Shown here: positions 7,615-16,504 of the stretch, in pieces
Position numbering within the stretch: position 1 is the stretch's first letter
How the letters are laid out: every line of letters begins with the position of its first letter
Source: an uncultured Candidatus Saccharibacteria bacterium
GTDB taxonomy: Bacteria > Patescibacteriota > Saccharimonadia > Saccharimonadales > Saccharimonadaceae
Assembly (NCBI GenBank): GCA_948648655.1
Contig: CAPKVJ010000001.1
Span: 43,033-107,032, forward strand
Direction: 5' to 3'
Length of the DNA stretch: 64,000 bases
The notes under the pieces: generated by a model
What the model was told of the DNA's origin: nothing
What the model saw: the letters and a program-made list of their open reading frames with translations, nothing else
Database searches by the model: none
Made by a program: the position numbers and the translations under genes

Positions 7615-8244
7615 TTATTCGTTTTCAGTGACACCAACTTCAAGGCGTTTGAATTGGCTAACGGTGATGTTTTCGCCAGTTTTGGCGATAGCCTCTTTAA
7701 TGAAACCGGCAACAGTCTTTGTATCGTCAAGGATATATGGTTGCTCCATGAGAACTTTGTCAGAGAAAGCTTTTTTGATTTGGCCTTCAATAATTTGATC
7801 TTTCATGTTTTCTGGGCCTTTGAAATTGCTTTCAAATTCTTTGCGCTTGGCATTCATGACTTTTTCTGGAACGTCTTCCAAACTGACATATAGAGGGTTC
7901 ATGCTGGCAATTTGCATAGCGATTTTGTGGGCGAGATCTTTGAACTCTTCAGTTTTGGCGACGAAACTGGTTTCACAGTTCACCTCAACAATTGCTCCCA
8001 ATCTGCCATCATGCACATAAGTCTCAATAATTCCTTCACGAGTCTCGCGGTCGCCGCGTTTTTCGGCTTTAGTCATACCTTTTTTGCGCATAGCGTCGAG
8101 GGCTTGGTCGAAATCGCCTTTGGCTTCGACTAATGCGTTTTTTGCATCGGTTAGTCCGACGCCAGATAATTCTTTTAATTTTTTGATTAATTCAATTGAT
8201 ACGGCTTTCACTTCTCCCGCCTTTTCTTTTAATTCTTCGCTCAT
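7615..8244 (-). CDS. tsf: Elongation factor Ts
   Basis: Nucleotide-exchange factor for EF-Tu. 209 residues, the short form (E. coli has 283). The N-terminal UBA-like domain includes ELSGVGLTDAKNALVEA (about 25-41), and the core has GAIVEVNCETSFVAKTEEF (about 82-100). A Shine-Dalgarno GGAGGC lies just before the ATG. It is 31 nt downstream of rpsB, the conserved operon pair. Confidence 0.95.
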   Translation of the reverse strand: MSEELKEKAGEVKAVSIELIKKLKELSGVGLTDAKNALVEAKGDFDQALDAMRKKGMTKAEKRGDRETREGIIETYVHDGRLGAIVEVNCETSFVAKTEEFKDLAHKIAMQIASMNPLYVSLEDVPEKVMNAKRKEFESNFKGPENMKDQIIEGQIKKAFSDKVLMEQPYILDDTKTVAGFIKEAIAKTGENITVSQFKRLEVGVTENE

Positions 8245-8275
8245 TTTGCCTCCTTTTAGCTTTATTATAAAGATT

Positions 8276-8971
8276 TTATGCTTTTTTAGCTTCGCCTTCT
8301 TTGATGGCTGATGTCATGTAGTTTAAGATGAGTTCAACTGATTTGATTGCATCGTCATTTGCCGGGATTACGTAGTCAATGTTGCTGGGATCAACATTGG
8401 TGTCGGTAATGGCAAATACTGGGATTTTGAGTGTATTGGCCTCTTTGATGGCGTTTTTGTCTTGGATGGCATCGACGATGATAATAGCAGCTGGCTGCTC
8501 GGTCATAGCTTTGATACCACCGTAGCGTTCGTTGAGGAGGTCGATTTCTTCTTGATAGCGTTGAACTTCTAGCTTGGAATAGCGAGCTTCTAGCTCACCA
8601 GAAGCCATGCGGCGTTCAAGATCTTGGAGTTTTTTGATTTGCTTGTTGACAGTTTCGACATTAGTCAAAGTGCCACCAACCCAACGTACAGTGACATAGG
8701 GCATATCAACAGATTCGGCAGCAGCTTTTGTGATGTCTTTGAGCTGTTTTTTGGTGCCGACGAAGAGGATTTTTTTGCCATTAGCAGCGATTTTGGTTAG
8801 CTCTGGTAGAGCTTTATCCAGAGCTTCGACGGTCTTTTCGAGGTTGATAACATGTCCACCTTGTCGTTTGCTGTGGATATATGGTGCCATTTTTGGGTGC
8901 CAGCGGCTAGTTTTGTGCCCAAAATGAGCACCAGCTTCGAGTAAAGCTTTAATGTCGACTTTGGTTGCCAT
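8276..8971 (-). CDS. rpsB: 30S ribosomal protein S2
   Basis: Small-subunit protein that bridges head and body of the 30S subunit. 231 residues. Signatures include LLEAGAHFGHKTSRWHPKM near the N-terminus, VRWVGGTLTN (about 95), and FAITDTNVDPSNIDYVIPAND (about 177). AAAGGAAA serves as Shine-Dalgarno. The long leader with a hairpin at 8991-9022 may allow control of rpsB-tsf expression. Confidence 0.96.
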   Translation of the reverse strand: MATKVDIKALLEAGAHFGHKTSRWHPKMAPYIHSKRQGGHVINLEKTVEALDKALPELTKIAANGKKILFVGTKKQLKDITKAAAESVDMPYVTVRWVGGTLTNVETVNKQIKKLQDLERRMASGELEARYSKLEVQRYQEEIDLLNERYGGIKAMTEQPAAIIIVDAIQDKNAIKEANTLKIPVFAITDTNVDPSNIDYVIPANDDAIKSVELILNYMTSAIKEGEAKKA

Positions 8972-8990
8972 TGTAATTTCCTTTCTCTTT

Positions 8991-9022
8991 GCTACAGGGG
9001 TAATCAGGAAATATCCTGTAGC
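8991..9022 (-). promoter_or_regulatory. Hairpin in the rpsB leader
   Basis: GCTACAGG and CCTGTAGC pair across 16 nt just upstream of the rpsB ribosome site. rpsB leaders in many bacteria bind S2 to regulate the operon; this fold is a candidate for such a site, but no known consensus was matched. Confidence 0.4.
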
Positions 9023-9049
9023 TGTTTCATTAATTAACTATATACTCCC

Positions 9050-9078
9050 ATTGTATCACAGATTGTTGAAAAAATCAA
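9050..9078 (-). promoter_or_regulatory. Promoter of rpsB-tsf
   Basis: TTGATT (9078-9073), 17-bp spacer, TACAAT (9055-9050) with TGTGA before it. The -35 is in the stretch TTGATTTTTTC, which recurs in the rpoB promoter at 42783. Confidence 0.7.
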
Positions 9079-9104
9079 GAGCCTATGATGCTTAATAAAA
9101 GACA

Positions 9105-9126
9105 GCCCAACTAGATCTAGTTGGGC
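9105..9126 (-). terminator. Terminator of hpt
   Basis: A perfect 22-nt palindrome, GCCCAACTAGATCTAGTTGG plus GC, followed on the minus strand by TGTCTTTTATT. It lies 36 nt after the hpt stop. Confidence 0.75.
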
Positions 9127-9161
9127 CTAAAGCGCACTTTTAGTATGCCTCTTTGTAATGA

Positions 9162-9710
9162 CTACTGTGGAATATAACCGATGTATGGCAGATTACGGTA
9201 TCTCTGGTCGTAATCTAGCCCATAGCCGACGATAAAAACGTCATCGACTGTAAACCCACAATAGTCAATAGGAAAATCGTTAACTTCGCGACGACTGGGT
9301 TTATCCAGCATAGTACAGACCTCAATTGATTTCGGTGACATCCGGCGGAAAATCTGAACTAGAGTTTCCATTGTATGTCCGGAGTCGATAATGTCTTCTA
9401 CGATGATGATAGGCTTATCCTTGATATTGGTACCGGCGTCAAAAGTCACTTCTACCTCGACTTTACCGCTGGAAACGGTATTTGCTCCGTAGCTAGAGGT
9501 ACGCATATATTTTTCGATTACGTCAACATCGGTGATTTTGGATGTCAGACTGCTGAAAAAGTGTGCCGCACCATTAAGAATGCAAAACATATAGACGGTC
9601 TCGTGTCGATATTTGGCACTAATCTCTTTTGCGATTTTTGCAATTTTGCTATTCAGTTCTTCTTCGCTATATAGGATTTCGATATTGTGTGCAGCTGGAC
9701 TATTGGTCAT
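9162..9710 (-). CDS. hpt: Hypoxanthine(-guanine) phosphoribosyltransferase
   Basis: Purine salvage: joins hypoxanthine or guanine to PRPP. 182 residues, normal length. The PRPP-binding signature IIIVEDIIDSGHTME lies at about 103-117 and an upstream MFCILNGAAHFFSSL at about 42-56; the C-terminal FIVGYGLDYDQRYRNLPYIG is characteristic. The start follows GGGGTGAAG. It is monocistronic, with its own terminator. Salvage fits an organism that takes bases from a host. Confidence 0.94.
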   Translation of the reverse strand: MTNSPAAHNIEILYSEEELNSKIAKIAKEISAKYRHETVYMFCILNGAAHFFSSLTSKITDVDVIEKYMRTSSYGANTVSSGKVEVEVTFDAGTNIKDKPIIIVEDIIDSGHTMETLVQIFRRMSPKSIEVCTMLDKPSRREVNDFPIDYCGFTVDDVFIVGYGLDYDQRYRNLPYIGYIPQ

Positions 9711-9778
9711 TATACTTCACCCCTTTGCTTTGACCATGAGGCATTGTAAAAGTGCATTTTAACTATACCATATAAAAA

Positions 9779-9799
9779 TAGCTCCGGCAAGTGGAGCTA
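9779..9799 (-). terminator. Terminator of rpmE
   Basis: TAGCTCC-ACTTGCC-GGAGCTA on the minus strand followed by TTTTTATA, 20 nt after the rpmE stop. Confidence 0.85.
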
Positions 9800-9818
9800 T
9801 CTAAATGTCTGGTTGAAG

Positions 9819-10154
9819 CTATTTGGTATCTTCTCGGGCAGCCTTTTTGGCGGCTTCTTTTTCGGCCTTCTTGACTTTGTTGCCGAGATTGGCACGTAAA
9901 GCTTCGGCACGTTTGGCGCGAGCCTTGAAGCGGTCAACACGACCTTCAGTGTCGATAATCTTCTCTTCGCCAGTAAAGAATGGGTGTGAAGCAGAAGAAA
10001 TCTGGACTTTAACTAATGGATATTCGTTGCCATCTTCCCATGTGATGGTCTCGGTGCTTTGGGCAGTCGAACGAGTCAAGAACGAAAAATTTGCAGCCTC
10101 GTCGGCAAATACCACGTAGCGATAATCTTTAGGATGTGAAACTTTATTACTCAT
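9819..10154 (-). CDS. rpmE: 50S ribosomal protein L31, cysteine-free
   Basis: Large-subunit protein at the subunit interface. 111 residues. The L31 core is in the first 75 ([33 protein letters not shown]); a lysine/alanine-rich tail follows. The zinc cysteines of the C+ type are absent, so this is the zinc-independent form. The ATG is 10 nt after TGTTACAAT (10170-10165), giving a very short 5' UTR. Confidence 0.93.
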   Translation of the reverse strand: MSNKVSHPKDYRYVVFADEAANFSFLTRSTAQSTETITWEDGNEYPLVKVQISSASHPFFTGEEKIIDTEGRVDRFKARAKRAEALRANLGNKVKKAEKEAAKKAAREDTK

Positions 10155-10204
10155 AATTATTTGTATTGTAACAAAATATGGAAAATTTGTAAAGCATGAA
10201 AGAA

Positions 10205-10279
10205 GGCTGCTCTTGAAGCAGCCTGAAACCCTAATATTAGGGTTGGTAGTAGATTTTAGCCCATAAGATCACCTCCTTT
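10205..10279 (-). other. Orphan Shine-Dalgarno with two-codon frame, followed by two hairpins
   Basis: On the minus strand, after the small gene at 10300-10506, AAAGGAGGTGATC (10279-10267) is a complete match to the usual bacterial anti-Shine-Dalgarno. It is followed by ATG GGC TAA (10264-10256): a start, one glycine and a stop. Next come a perfect 18-nt palindrome AACCCTAATATTAGGGTT (10244-10227) and a hairpin GGCTGC-TTCAAGA-GCAGCC (10223-10205) with TTCTTT after it. The last hairpin is a plausible terminator. The role of the minimal frame is unknown. Confidence 0.5.
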
Positions 10280-10299
10280 GGATGATGCTATGATTAGAT

Positions 10300-10506
10300 T
10301 TAGCGACAGCTTCTAGCAAATGCTGAAAGCTGTTCTCTGGTCGCGCCGCTGGCTTTATACTTGTCGTAGGCCTCCTCGGCTGTGCGTCCGGTAATGCTTG
10401 TCCCGGGCACAGTAGTTTGACCGATACCTGTTAAATAGCTGCGATCTGCGCTTTCTTCGCTTAATGTTGACTGTCCGCCATAACCGCCAAATATGCTTTC
10501 GAACAT
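10300..10506 (-). CDS. Small protein of unknown function
   Basis: 68 residues, MFESIFGGYGG at the N-terminus, a Thr/Ser/Gly-rich centre and TREQLSAFARSCR at the end; about neutral and without a membrane segment. GGGAGGTGA lies before the start. Two ATGs overlap (ATGAATG); the second is chosen because it gives the longer frame with 9-nt spacing. It has its own TTGCAT-17-TAGTAT promoter and a leader hairpin. I recognise no family. Its expression signals look real, so it is likely translated. Confidence 0.6.
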   Translation of the reverse strand: MFESIFGGYGGQSTLSEESADRSYLTGIGQTTVPGTSITGRTAEEAYDKYKASGATREQLSAFARSCR

Positions 10507-10562
10507 TCATATTCACCTCCCTTCGATTTGATATGAATGCCGTTTCCCTAAAAATCTACCGT

Positions 10563-10617
10563 AAGATCAAAAATCGATCTTGTGAATCATACTAACACAG
10601 ACTTTTATATTATGCAA
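10563..10617 (-). promoter_or_regulatory. Promoter and 5' hairpin of the small gene at 10300
   Basis: TTGCAT (10617-10612), 17 bp, TAGTAT (10594-10589), then AAGATC-GATTTTT-GATCTT (10581-10563) at the predicted 5' end of the transcript. Confidence 0.55.
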
Positions 10618-10640
10618 GCATAAGGGATATATTGCAACAA

Positions 10641-13600
10641 CTAATTGCCTAGCTCGAGTAACTTTGTGACAAAATTCCGGATATCTTTGAGAGTATTGCC
10701 CTTATCGGCGGGAAGATTGATCTCGGGGTTTTCGACAAATTCGAGAGTGGTGATTTGGTGATAAACAGCCCGAATTAATTGCTTTAATTCAGTCTCGTCT
10801 GTTTCATTATACTCGTAGATTTTGTCATAGACCTTGCCGTCGACGTCTGGCGAAACGAATAAAATATGACCGCGAGTTATCTGATAATTACGATAGTTTG
10901 GCGAGAGATTTAACAGTAGCTTATAAAAACCAAGCTGCATAGCATATTTATATAGGGTAGGATGGCTTTGCCATTTACTATCGTGATAATTTCCAGTTTT
11001 GAAATCATAAACTTCGATAGTCTTATTTTGGGCATCTATAGCGAGATGATCGATCTTTCCCGTTAGTGGGACGCCGTCAAGTATCAGGCGCTCGGGGCCG
11101 AAGTTGACTTCGGCTTTGCTACCAGGCGCACGTAAAATTGGGGCAAATTCTTTGAGAGCGATTTCTAGGCTGTAGGCACCTTTTTCTTGTAGTTCGGTGA
11201 TATCATGGTTGCCTAATGGTACTTCTAGGCACTTTTCGCGGAAGAAATCTAGAGCTTCATCGTCGCTAATGCCATGACTCGTAATTTGCTCAAAGGTCGA
11301 GTGAATGAGATTACCGTAAGCGAGAGTGGGAGTAAGCGGCTCGTCTGGTGCGCGCAAGACGCGATTACGATAGATACTCTCGGGACCGGCGTAGATAATG
11401 TCGATGAAGCTGGTCAAGTCAGTAGCGGTGAGGCGATAATTTTCAAGTCTAGACTTAAGTAATGTTTTGAGGTCGGGAGTAAAAACTTGATAAGCGGCGG
11501 TCCAGCCTTGTCGATTAGCCTGGATTCTAGTATCGACGTCAAAGTCTTGATAGTGCAGCTGGATCTCGTTTTGGCTTGTAGGGAGTAAGGGTGAGATTTG
11601 GCGTTCGGATTTTTCGTCACGCTGCTCATCGAAGAAGCTTAATCTGGCAACATTCTTTCCCGAAAAATCGGTCACAGAATTAGTAATGATAAGATGGCGT
11701 TTGGCACGAGTGATGGCTACGAATAAAAGTCGCAATTGTTCGTCATCAGTGATACCGGTATGGCGAATTTCGGTCAGGTTGGCTGGTAAGCTAAAAAGAT
11801 TGTTATTCCCTTTTGCTTTGCCCCATGCAAGTTCATCGGCAGCAATAAGAAAGACGTATTCAAATTCTAGGCCTTTGCTTTTGTGGGCAGACATGATCTG
11901 TACTGCGTGATTGCTGTCTTGGTAGGGGCTGGTATTGATAATGGCAGCCCCAGCATCCTGGTAATCTTCGATGGTGCGGATGAAATCATCTAGCTTTGGG
12001 CGAGGATTTTTGGTGTGGGCGGCTGCAGTAGATTTGAGAACGCTGATGTTCTCATAAAATTCAAAGTTTTCAATATCACTGTTTCGGGTAGAGTAATATT
12101 CTAGATAGGGCGAGCGGAAATCGTTTCGCGGAAGAGGTACACTGCCGATTAGATAATCAAACCATAATTCTAATGGCGAATCAAAGGAGAGCATAGCGAG
12201 ATCGGCGAGCCACTTGGCAATGTTGTGAAGCTTTGCATCGTCAGATTCAAGTAGATAATCAAGTGTCGATTGCCGTTTTTCGCGAGCATTGTGCACTGCT
12301 TTTAATGCAGTTAACGGCGATATTTCTAGGAAGGGAAAAGACAAAATCTCTAGCAAACGGTGGCTGGGCTGGCGTTCGTGGGCTAAATCACTGACAAAGC
12401 TAGCAATGGTGACTAATTCGTAGATTTGGGAGTCTTCAAGGAGATTTGATTTTTTCTCATAGGCTATGTCGATGTTTTTGTGGGCTTTGAGGTATGGCAA
12501 TAGCGGAGCGATGTACTTGTGTTTGGGGGCAATGATGGCAATTTCATCGGGACGAATACCATGTTCAATTAGCTGGGAGATTTCTCGTGCGAGCCAGTAG
12601 TATTCGTCATTAGCGGTTAGGAATTCGTGTCGCTCGATTTCGGCCGCATTTGAGTCGTCTTGATCTCCTAATAGATCAAGCATGGAGCGGAGAATTTTTG
12701 CGATATGATGATGTTTGGCGAAGCTATCATTGACTTGTTCGGCGAGACGGTGCGAAAAAGCTAAAATTTCGCCAGTACTACGGTAGTTATCTTTTAGAGT
12801 GATGATTTTGGCATTGTAGTGATTTTGAAAATCTAATAAATTGGATGCATTGGCACCTTGAAACTCAAAAATTGCTTGGTCATCGTCGCCAACGGCCATA
12901 ATTGACGGCCGATCATAGTCTGTAATTAATTTAATAAGCTCAAATTGTGACGGGTTAGTATCTTGAAACTCGTCTAGTAACACATATTGGAAGATTTCGG
13001 ACAGGCTTAAGCGGAAACCGCGATCTTCTTTAAGGACCCGAATAGCTTCTTCAATCATGTCGGCGAAGTCGAATAGCCCTTCTTGACGCAATTTATCATC
13101 ATAGGCCTGCATAATTTCAGCAAGTGAAAGTAATTTTTTGTTGGCAATGTGATCCTTGAGGCGATAATTGCCATCTGCGCTACGCTCGAAACGCTTATCT
13201 TTCCATTTGCTAAAGCCAGAAATTCTGGGTTTGTCTTTTGCAGTTTCGGCTTTGATAAGTTCATTAAGCTCGCGGGCGTAGATGTTGGCACTATGCTCGA
13301 TTTTGCCGACAATTGGTTCAGCATTACTGAAGCTAACGAGTAGTTCCAGCAGTGGCTGATAAACTTCCAAAAGTGCAGGCTCAAATTTCATGCGGGGTTG
13401 TAAATTTTGCAGAATTTCGCTGGCTTTTTTGCTGATTTCGGCACTATCGTGTAGATTTTGCTCGGCGATCTTTGCAAGATCGGGGGCAGATAGTCTAGCG
13501 GATTTGGCCTTGCCAATAGTTTCAACCAAATCGTTGACGTTTGCGGTTTTGAGAATATCTGTAACTGGTAAGGATTTTTGAATTTCTTGGATGAATTTAT

Positions 13601-13943
13601 ATTGGGTTACGTTATCAATTACCGAATCGAGATGGCGATCAAAATGTTCGGCATAGTTTTTATAGCGATCGAGAATATTGGAGCCGAAAGCATGATAAGT
13701 GTAAATATTGACGTTTGCTGCGGCTCGTCCTATGATGCTGCCGAGCCGTTCACGCATATTACTGGCTCCGGATTCGGTGAAGGTGAGACACAGGATGTTT
13801 TCAGGATTAGCGTCAGTTACTTCAAGAATGTGGGCGACTTTGGTAGATAATAATTGCGTTTTGCCCGTACCCGGCCCGGCCAGTACCAATAGTGGACCCT
13901 CAATATATTCGACGGCTGCGGCTTGTTCTTTGTTTAACCCCAT
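10641..13943 (-). CDS. UvrD/PcrA-type helicase fused to a RecB-like nuclease
   Basis: 1100 residues. Superfamily 1A helicase motifs: GLNKEQAAAVEYIEGP (Q motif), GPGTGKTQLL (Walker A, about 23), VLLDEFQDTN (motif II, about 327), GDDDQAIFEFQGA (motif III), MSAHKSKGLEFEYVF (about 688) and LLFVAITRAKRHL (motif VI). The last ~270 residues contain a PD-(D/E)XK nuclease: GKIDHLAID and EVYDFKTGNY. This layout resembles AdnA/AddA-type recombination nucleases, so it may process double-strand breaks for homologous recombination; that is inference. The start overlaps the preceding gene's stop (TAATG). Confidence 0.9.
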   Translation of the reverse strand: MGLNKEQAAAVEYIEGPLLVLAGPGTGKTQLLSTKVAHILEVTDANPENILCLTFTESGASNMRERLGSIIGRAAANVNIYTYHAFGSNILDRYKNYAEHFDRHLDSVIDNVTQYKFIQEIQKSLPVTDILKTANVNDLVETIGKAKSARLSAPDLAKIAEQNLHDSAEISKKASEILQNLQPRMKFEPALLEVYQPLLELLVSFSNAEPIVGKIEHSANIYARELNELIKAETAKDKPRISGFSKWKDKRFERSADGNYRLKDHIANKKLLSLAEIMQAYDDKLRQEGLFDFADMIEEAIRVLKEDRGFRLSLSEIFQYVLLDEFQDTNPSQFELIKLITDYDRPSIMAVGDDDQAIFEFQGANASNLLDFQNHYNAKIITLKDNYRSTGEILAFSHRLAEQVNDSFAKHHHIAKILRSMLDLLGDQDDSNAAEIERHEFLTANDEYYWLAREISQLIEHGIRPDEIAIIAPKHKYIAPLLPYLKAHKNIDIAYEKKSNLLEDSQIYELVTIASFVSDLAHERQPSHRLLEILSFPFLEISPLTALKAVHNAREKRQSTLDYLLESDDAKLHNIAKWLADLAMLSFDSPLELWFDYLIGSVPLPRNDFRSPYLEYYSTRNSDIENFEFYENISVLKSTAAAHTKNPRPKLDDFIRTIEDYQDAGAAIINTSPYQDSNHAVQIMSAHKSKGLEFEYVFLIAADELAWGKAKGNNNLFSLPANLTEIRHTGITDDEQLRLLFVAITRAKRHLIITNSVTDFSGKNVARLSFFDEQRDEKSERQISPLLPTSQNEIQLHYQDFDVDTRIQANRQGWTAAYQVFTPDLKTLLKSRLENYRLTATDLTSFIDIIYAGPESIYRNRVLRAPDEPLTPTLAYGNLIHSTFEQITSHGISDDEALDFFREKCLEVPLGNHDITELQEKGAYSLEIALKEFAPILRAPGSKAEVNFGPERLILDGVPLTGKIDHLAIDAQNKTIEVYDFKTGNYHDSKWQSHPTLYKYAMQLGFYKLLLNLSPNYRNYQITRGHILFVSPDVDGKVYDKIYEYNETDETELKQLIRAVYHQITTLEFVENPEINLPADKGNTLKDIRNFVTKLLELGN

Positions 13944-15175
13944 TATTTGAGCTCCAATATAATTAAATTTTCTAAATGTGGCGTACGCGGGAAGAAATTA
14001 TACGGCTGCACTTCGATAATTTTGTAAAGATTTTCTAGTACCTTCACATCTCGAGCTTGGGTTGCGGGGTTACAAGAAAGATAAATGATCTGTCTGGGCT
14101 GCACTTCGAGCAATTTTGTAAGTAATCTTGTGTCGCAGCCGGCACGTGGCGGATCAACGATAACTGTCTGGTCTGGAGCAATATATTCTAGCGCATTTTC
14201 GGATTTAGCAAAGATGCCTTTTGCGGGGTGGGTACGTTGAGCGTTTGTAACCGTGACATTATGCTCTAATTCCAGGTAAGCTGCTTTGTCACATTCTACG
14301 GATATTAGGTCTTTGTCAGGGGCGGCGGTTAATCCAATTGTCCCTACTCCAGCGTATAAGTCCAAGACTTTGTCAGTTGTGATGCTTTTATGGATTTTGT
14401 CTAGCACCATTTCGTAAACTGGTAGATTGATCTGGAAGAATCCATTGGGAGAATATGAGAATTTTTGCCCCATGAGCATGTCTTCTAATCTTTGGAATTG
14501 GGGATGAGGCTGGTGGTTCTCATAAAGCCCACCGCTAACCTCGCCAGCTTGGTTGCAACGTAATAATATACTCTGAAATTTGCGTGAGTCTTCATTATGT
14601 CGATTGAGCTCTAGAATAATCTCGTTGGCGCGTTGCCAAATTTCAGGACGCTCGATGCTTGACCTACTGACTGGTATTTTGCGATGCGAGCCACGCGCAT
14701 GAAATGCGGGTTTTATCTTCCCGTCTGCATGGTCGAAATAGAGCGCGTACTCCATTTTATTACGATATGCAAAATCTTTTCCATCAGTGATGACAGTGGG
14801 TATTTCCTGTTTGAAGTCTAGTTTGTGCTGGTGAAAGACCTCCGCGAGCAGATCTCTTTTTACCTCTAACTCGTAGCTATAGCCCATAATTTGATAGGGT
14901 GAGGTCGATAAATAACAGTCATCTTTTGGTTCAATGCGCGGGATAGCGGGAGCGGAAATTTTGACTGCAATTCCCTCAACATAGTGAGATTTTATCTTGG
15001 TGATTTCAACTTCCTCAACAATTTCACCAGGTAAGGCATTCCAGAGAAAGATTTTGCGTCCATCTGACAGTTCACTGATGGCTTGACCACCTGGCACGAT
15101 TTTATCAACCATCAGAGATACCGCTGCCTTCGTCCCGCGCTTTAATCGTAAGCTATCTTTGCCGTCGTCGGCCAT
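13943..15175 (-). CDS. Class I SAM-dependent RNA methyltransferase, TrmA/RlmD family
   Basis: Methylates a uridine at C5 in rRNA or tRNA. 410 residues: N-terminal TRAM-like domain (about 15-75), a middle domain and a C-terminal Rossmann fold with LDLYAGVGTIGLTA (about 270), IVDPPRAGCD (about 340) and the catalytic-Cys segment IYLSCNPATQARD (about 365). The four-cysteine iron-sulfur motif of RlmD/RumA is not present (CYLSTSPYQIMGY remains), so the cluster has been lost. Start overlaps closely with the upstream permease stop. Confidence 0.88.
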   Translation of the reverse strand: MADDGKDSLRLKRGTKAAVSLMVDKIVPGGQAISELSDGRKIFLWNALPGEIVEEVEITKIKSHYVEGIAVKISAPAIPRIEPKDDCYLSTSPYQIMGYSYELEVKRDLLAEVFHQHKLDFKQEIPTVITDGKDFAYRNKMEYALYFDHADGKIKPAFHARGSHRKIPVSRSSIERPEIWQRANEIILELNRHNEDSRKFQSILLRCNQAGEVSGGLYENHQPHPQFQRLEDMLMGQKFSYSPNGFFQINLPVYEMVLDKIHKSITTDKVLDLYAGVGTIGLTAAPDKDLISVECDKAAYLELEHNVTVTNAQRTHPAKGIFAKSENALEYIAPDQTVIVDPPRAGCDTRLLTKLLEVQPRQIIYLSCNPATQARDVKVLENLYKIIEVQPYNFFPRTPHLENLIILELK

Positions 15176-15178
15176 AAG

Positions 15179-16504
15179 CTATTCGTACCTTAAGGCATCA
15201 ATTGGGTTTTTGCGTGCTGCTTTCCAAGCTGGAATAGTGCCAGCGAGAAAAGCAATGAGCATAATGACGAGCATAAACGGTAGAATATTGCCGACAGTGA
15301 ACTCAAATAGGTTGAATGTTTGGAGCGCTTCAAGGAATCCGCCAGGTGCATGTACGGCGGTATTCACAAGGCTACCGACAATCATGGCGATGATTACGCC
15401 GCAGCTTGATCCCCAGAAGCCGAGACTAATAGCCTCAATGGCAAATTCGCTAAAAACACGACCAGACGACATACCGAGTGCTTTGTCTAGACCAATTTCA
15501 CGAGTGCGTTCTTCTACAGACATCAATAATGTATTGACGATACCGATGGCGGCGGCTAGTAGAGCGATACCGCCGAAGATTGTAAACACAATCATAATGG
15601 CGTCAAAGAATGTGCGAATCATGCCCATCATGTCAGAAACTGTCCAAGCCTCATAGCCAGCGTCGGTAATGATTTGTTTGATTTCATCTTCGCTAAAGCG
15701 GCTAGTGTCGTAGGTTGCCATGATGTAATATTTTGGTATTTTGTCTTTGTAGTCTTCGGGATAACCATCATAATAAACGTCTGACAGTTCGTCATAAAAT
15801 GCACGTGACATAATGGCACCCATGCTACTTGAGACGATACTATTGGCTTCAACACCAGCAACTTCAACGTTTATTTTGGACCATTCACCGGTAATTTCGT
15901 TTTTGAAGTTGACAGTGATTGTTTTACCTATGATGTCTTCATCTTTTTCATAACCCAGTGCTTGAGGATAGCCTGGTTCGAGCACGATTTGCTTCTTTTG
16001 TTTGGCGGCTTCAGTTTGATCAACGAGTTCACCGACGGCAAGTGGAATTTGAAAGTTGCCCGGTGGGAGGATCATCATAGTTTGAATTTCATATTTTTTG
16101 TCGGTTTTATCACTGGTGAAATAGCCAGTACCGTTGAATGGCGTCGGCGAATAAAATGAATCGGCATCGATGCCATCGATGTTTTTTAGGGTTTCAATAT
16201 CTTGGTCGGAAAAAGCTCCGATTTCAGTCTCGCCGGTTTTCTTCTCGACAAATTCTACAGGGCCACTAGAGGTAGTCATGCCTGAAGCCATTTCAGCTGA
16301 TCCAGGCGGCATCAACATGATAAAGTTATCACCGCCCAGACTTGCGGTTTGTTCATCGATGAAAGAGTCGACACCAGTATTAATCGCGACATTGAGAATA
16401 ATGGTGAAGCTACCGACAAAAATTGCGATTATCGTAAGCAAAGTGCGGACCTTATTGCGAAAGAGATTATGGTTAGCAGTGCGGATCATATCAAAAAATG
16501 CCAT
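15179..16504 (-). CDS. ABC transporter permease, MacB/FtsX type
   Basis: 441 residues. One membrane segment at about 17-40, a large extracytoplasmic domain (about 45-290, MacB-PCD-like), then three membrane segments at about 300-335, 350-380 and 405-430 with the family's VEERTREIGLDKALGMS before the second. Works with the ATPase encoded upstream; such pairs export peptides or lipoproteins, or act in mechanotransmission. The start overlaps the ATPase stop. The substrate cannot be told from sequence. Confidence 0.9.
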   Translation of the reverse strand: MAFFDMIRTANHNLFRNKVRTLLTIIAIFVGSFTIILNVAINTGVDSFIDEQTASLGGDNFIMLMPPGSAEMASGMTTSSGPVEFVEKKTGETEIGAFSDQDIETLKNIDGIDADSFYSPTPFNGTGYFTSDKTDKKYEIQTMMILPPGNFQIPLAVGELVDQTEAAKQKKQIVLEPGYPQALGYEKDEDIIGKTITVNFKNEITGEWSKINVEVAGVEANSIVSSSMGAIMSRAFYDELSDVYYDGYPEDYKDKIPKYYIMATYDTSRFSEDEIKQIITDAGYEAWTVSDMMGMIRTFFDAIMIVFTIFGGIALLAAAIGIVNTLLMSVEERTREIGLDKALGMSSGRVFSEFAIEAISLGFWGSSCGVIIAMIVGSLVNTAVHAPGGFLEALQTFNLFEFTVGNILPFMLVIMLIAFLAGTIPAWKAARKNPIDALRYE

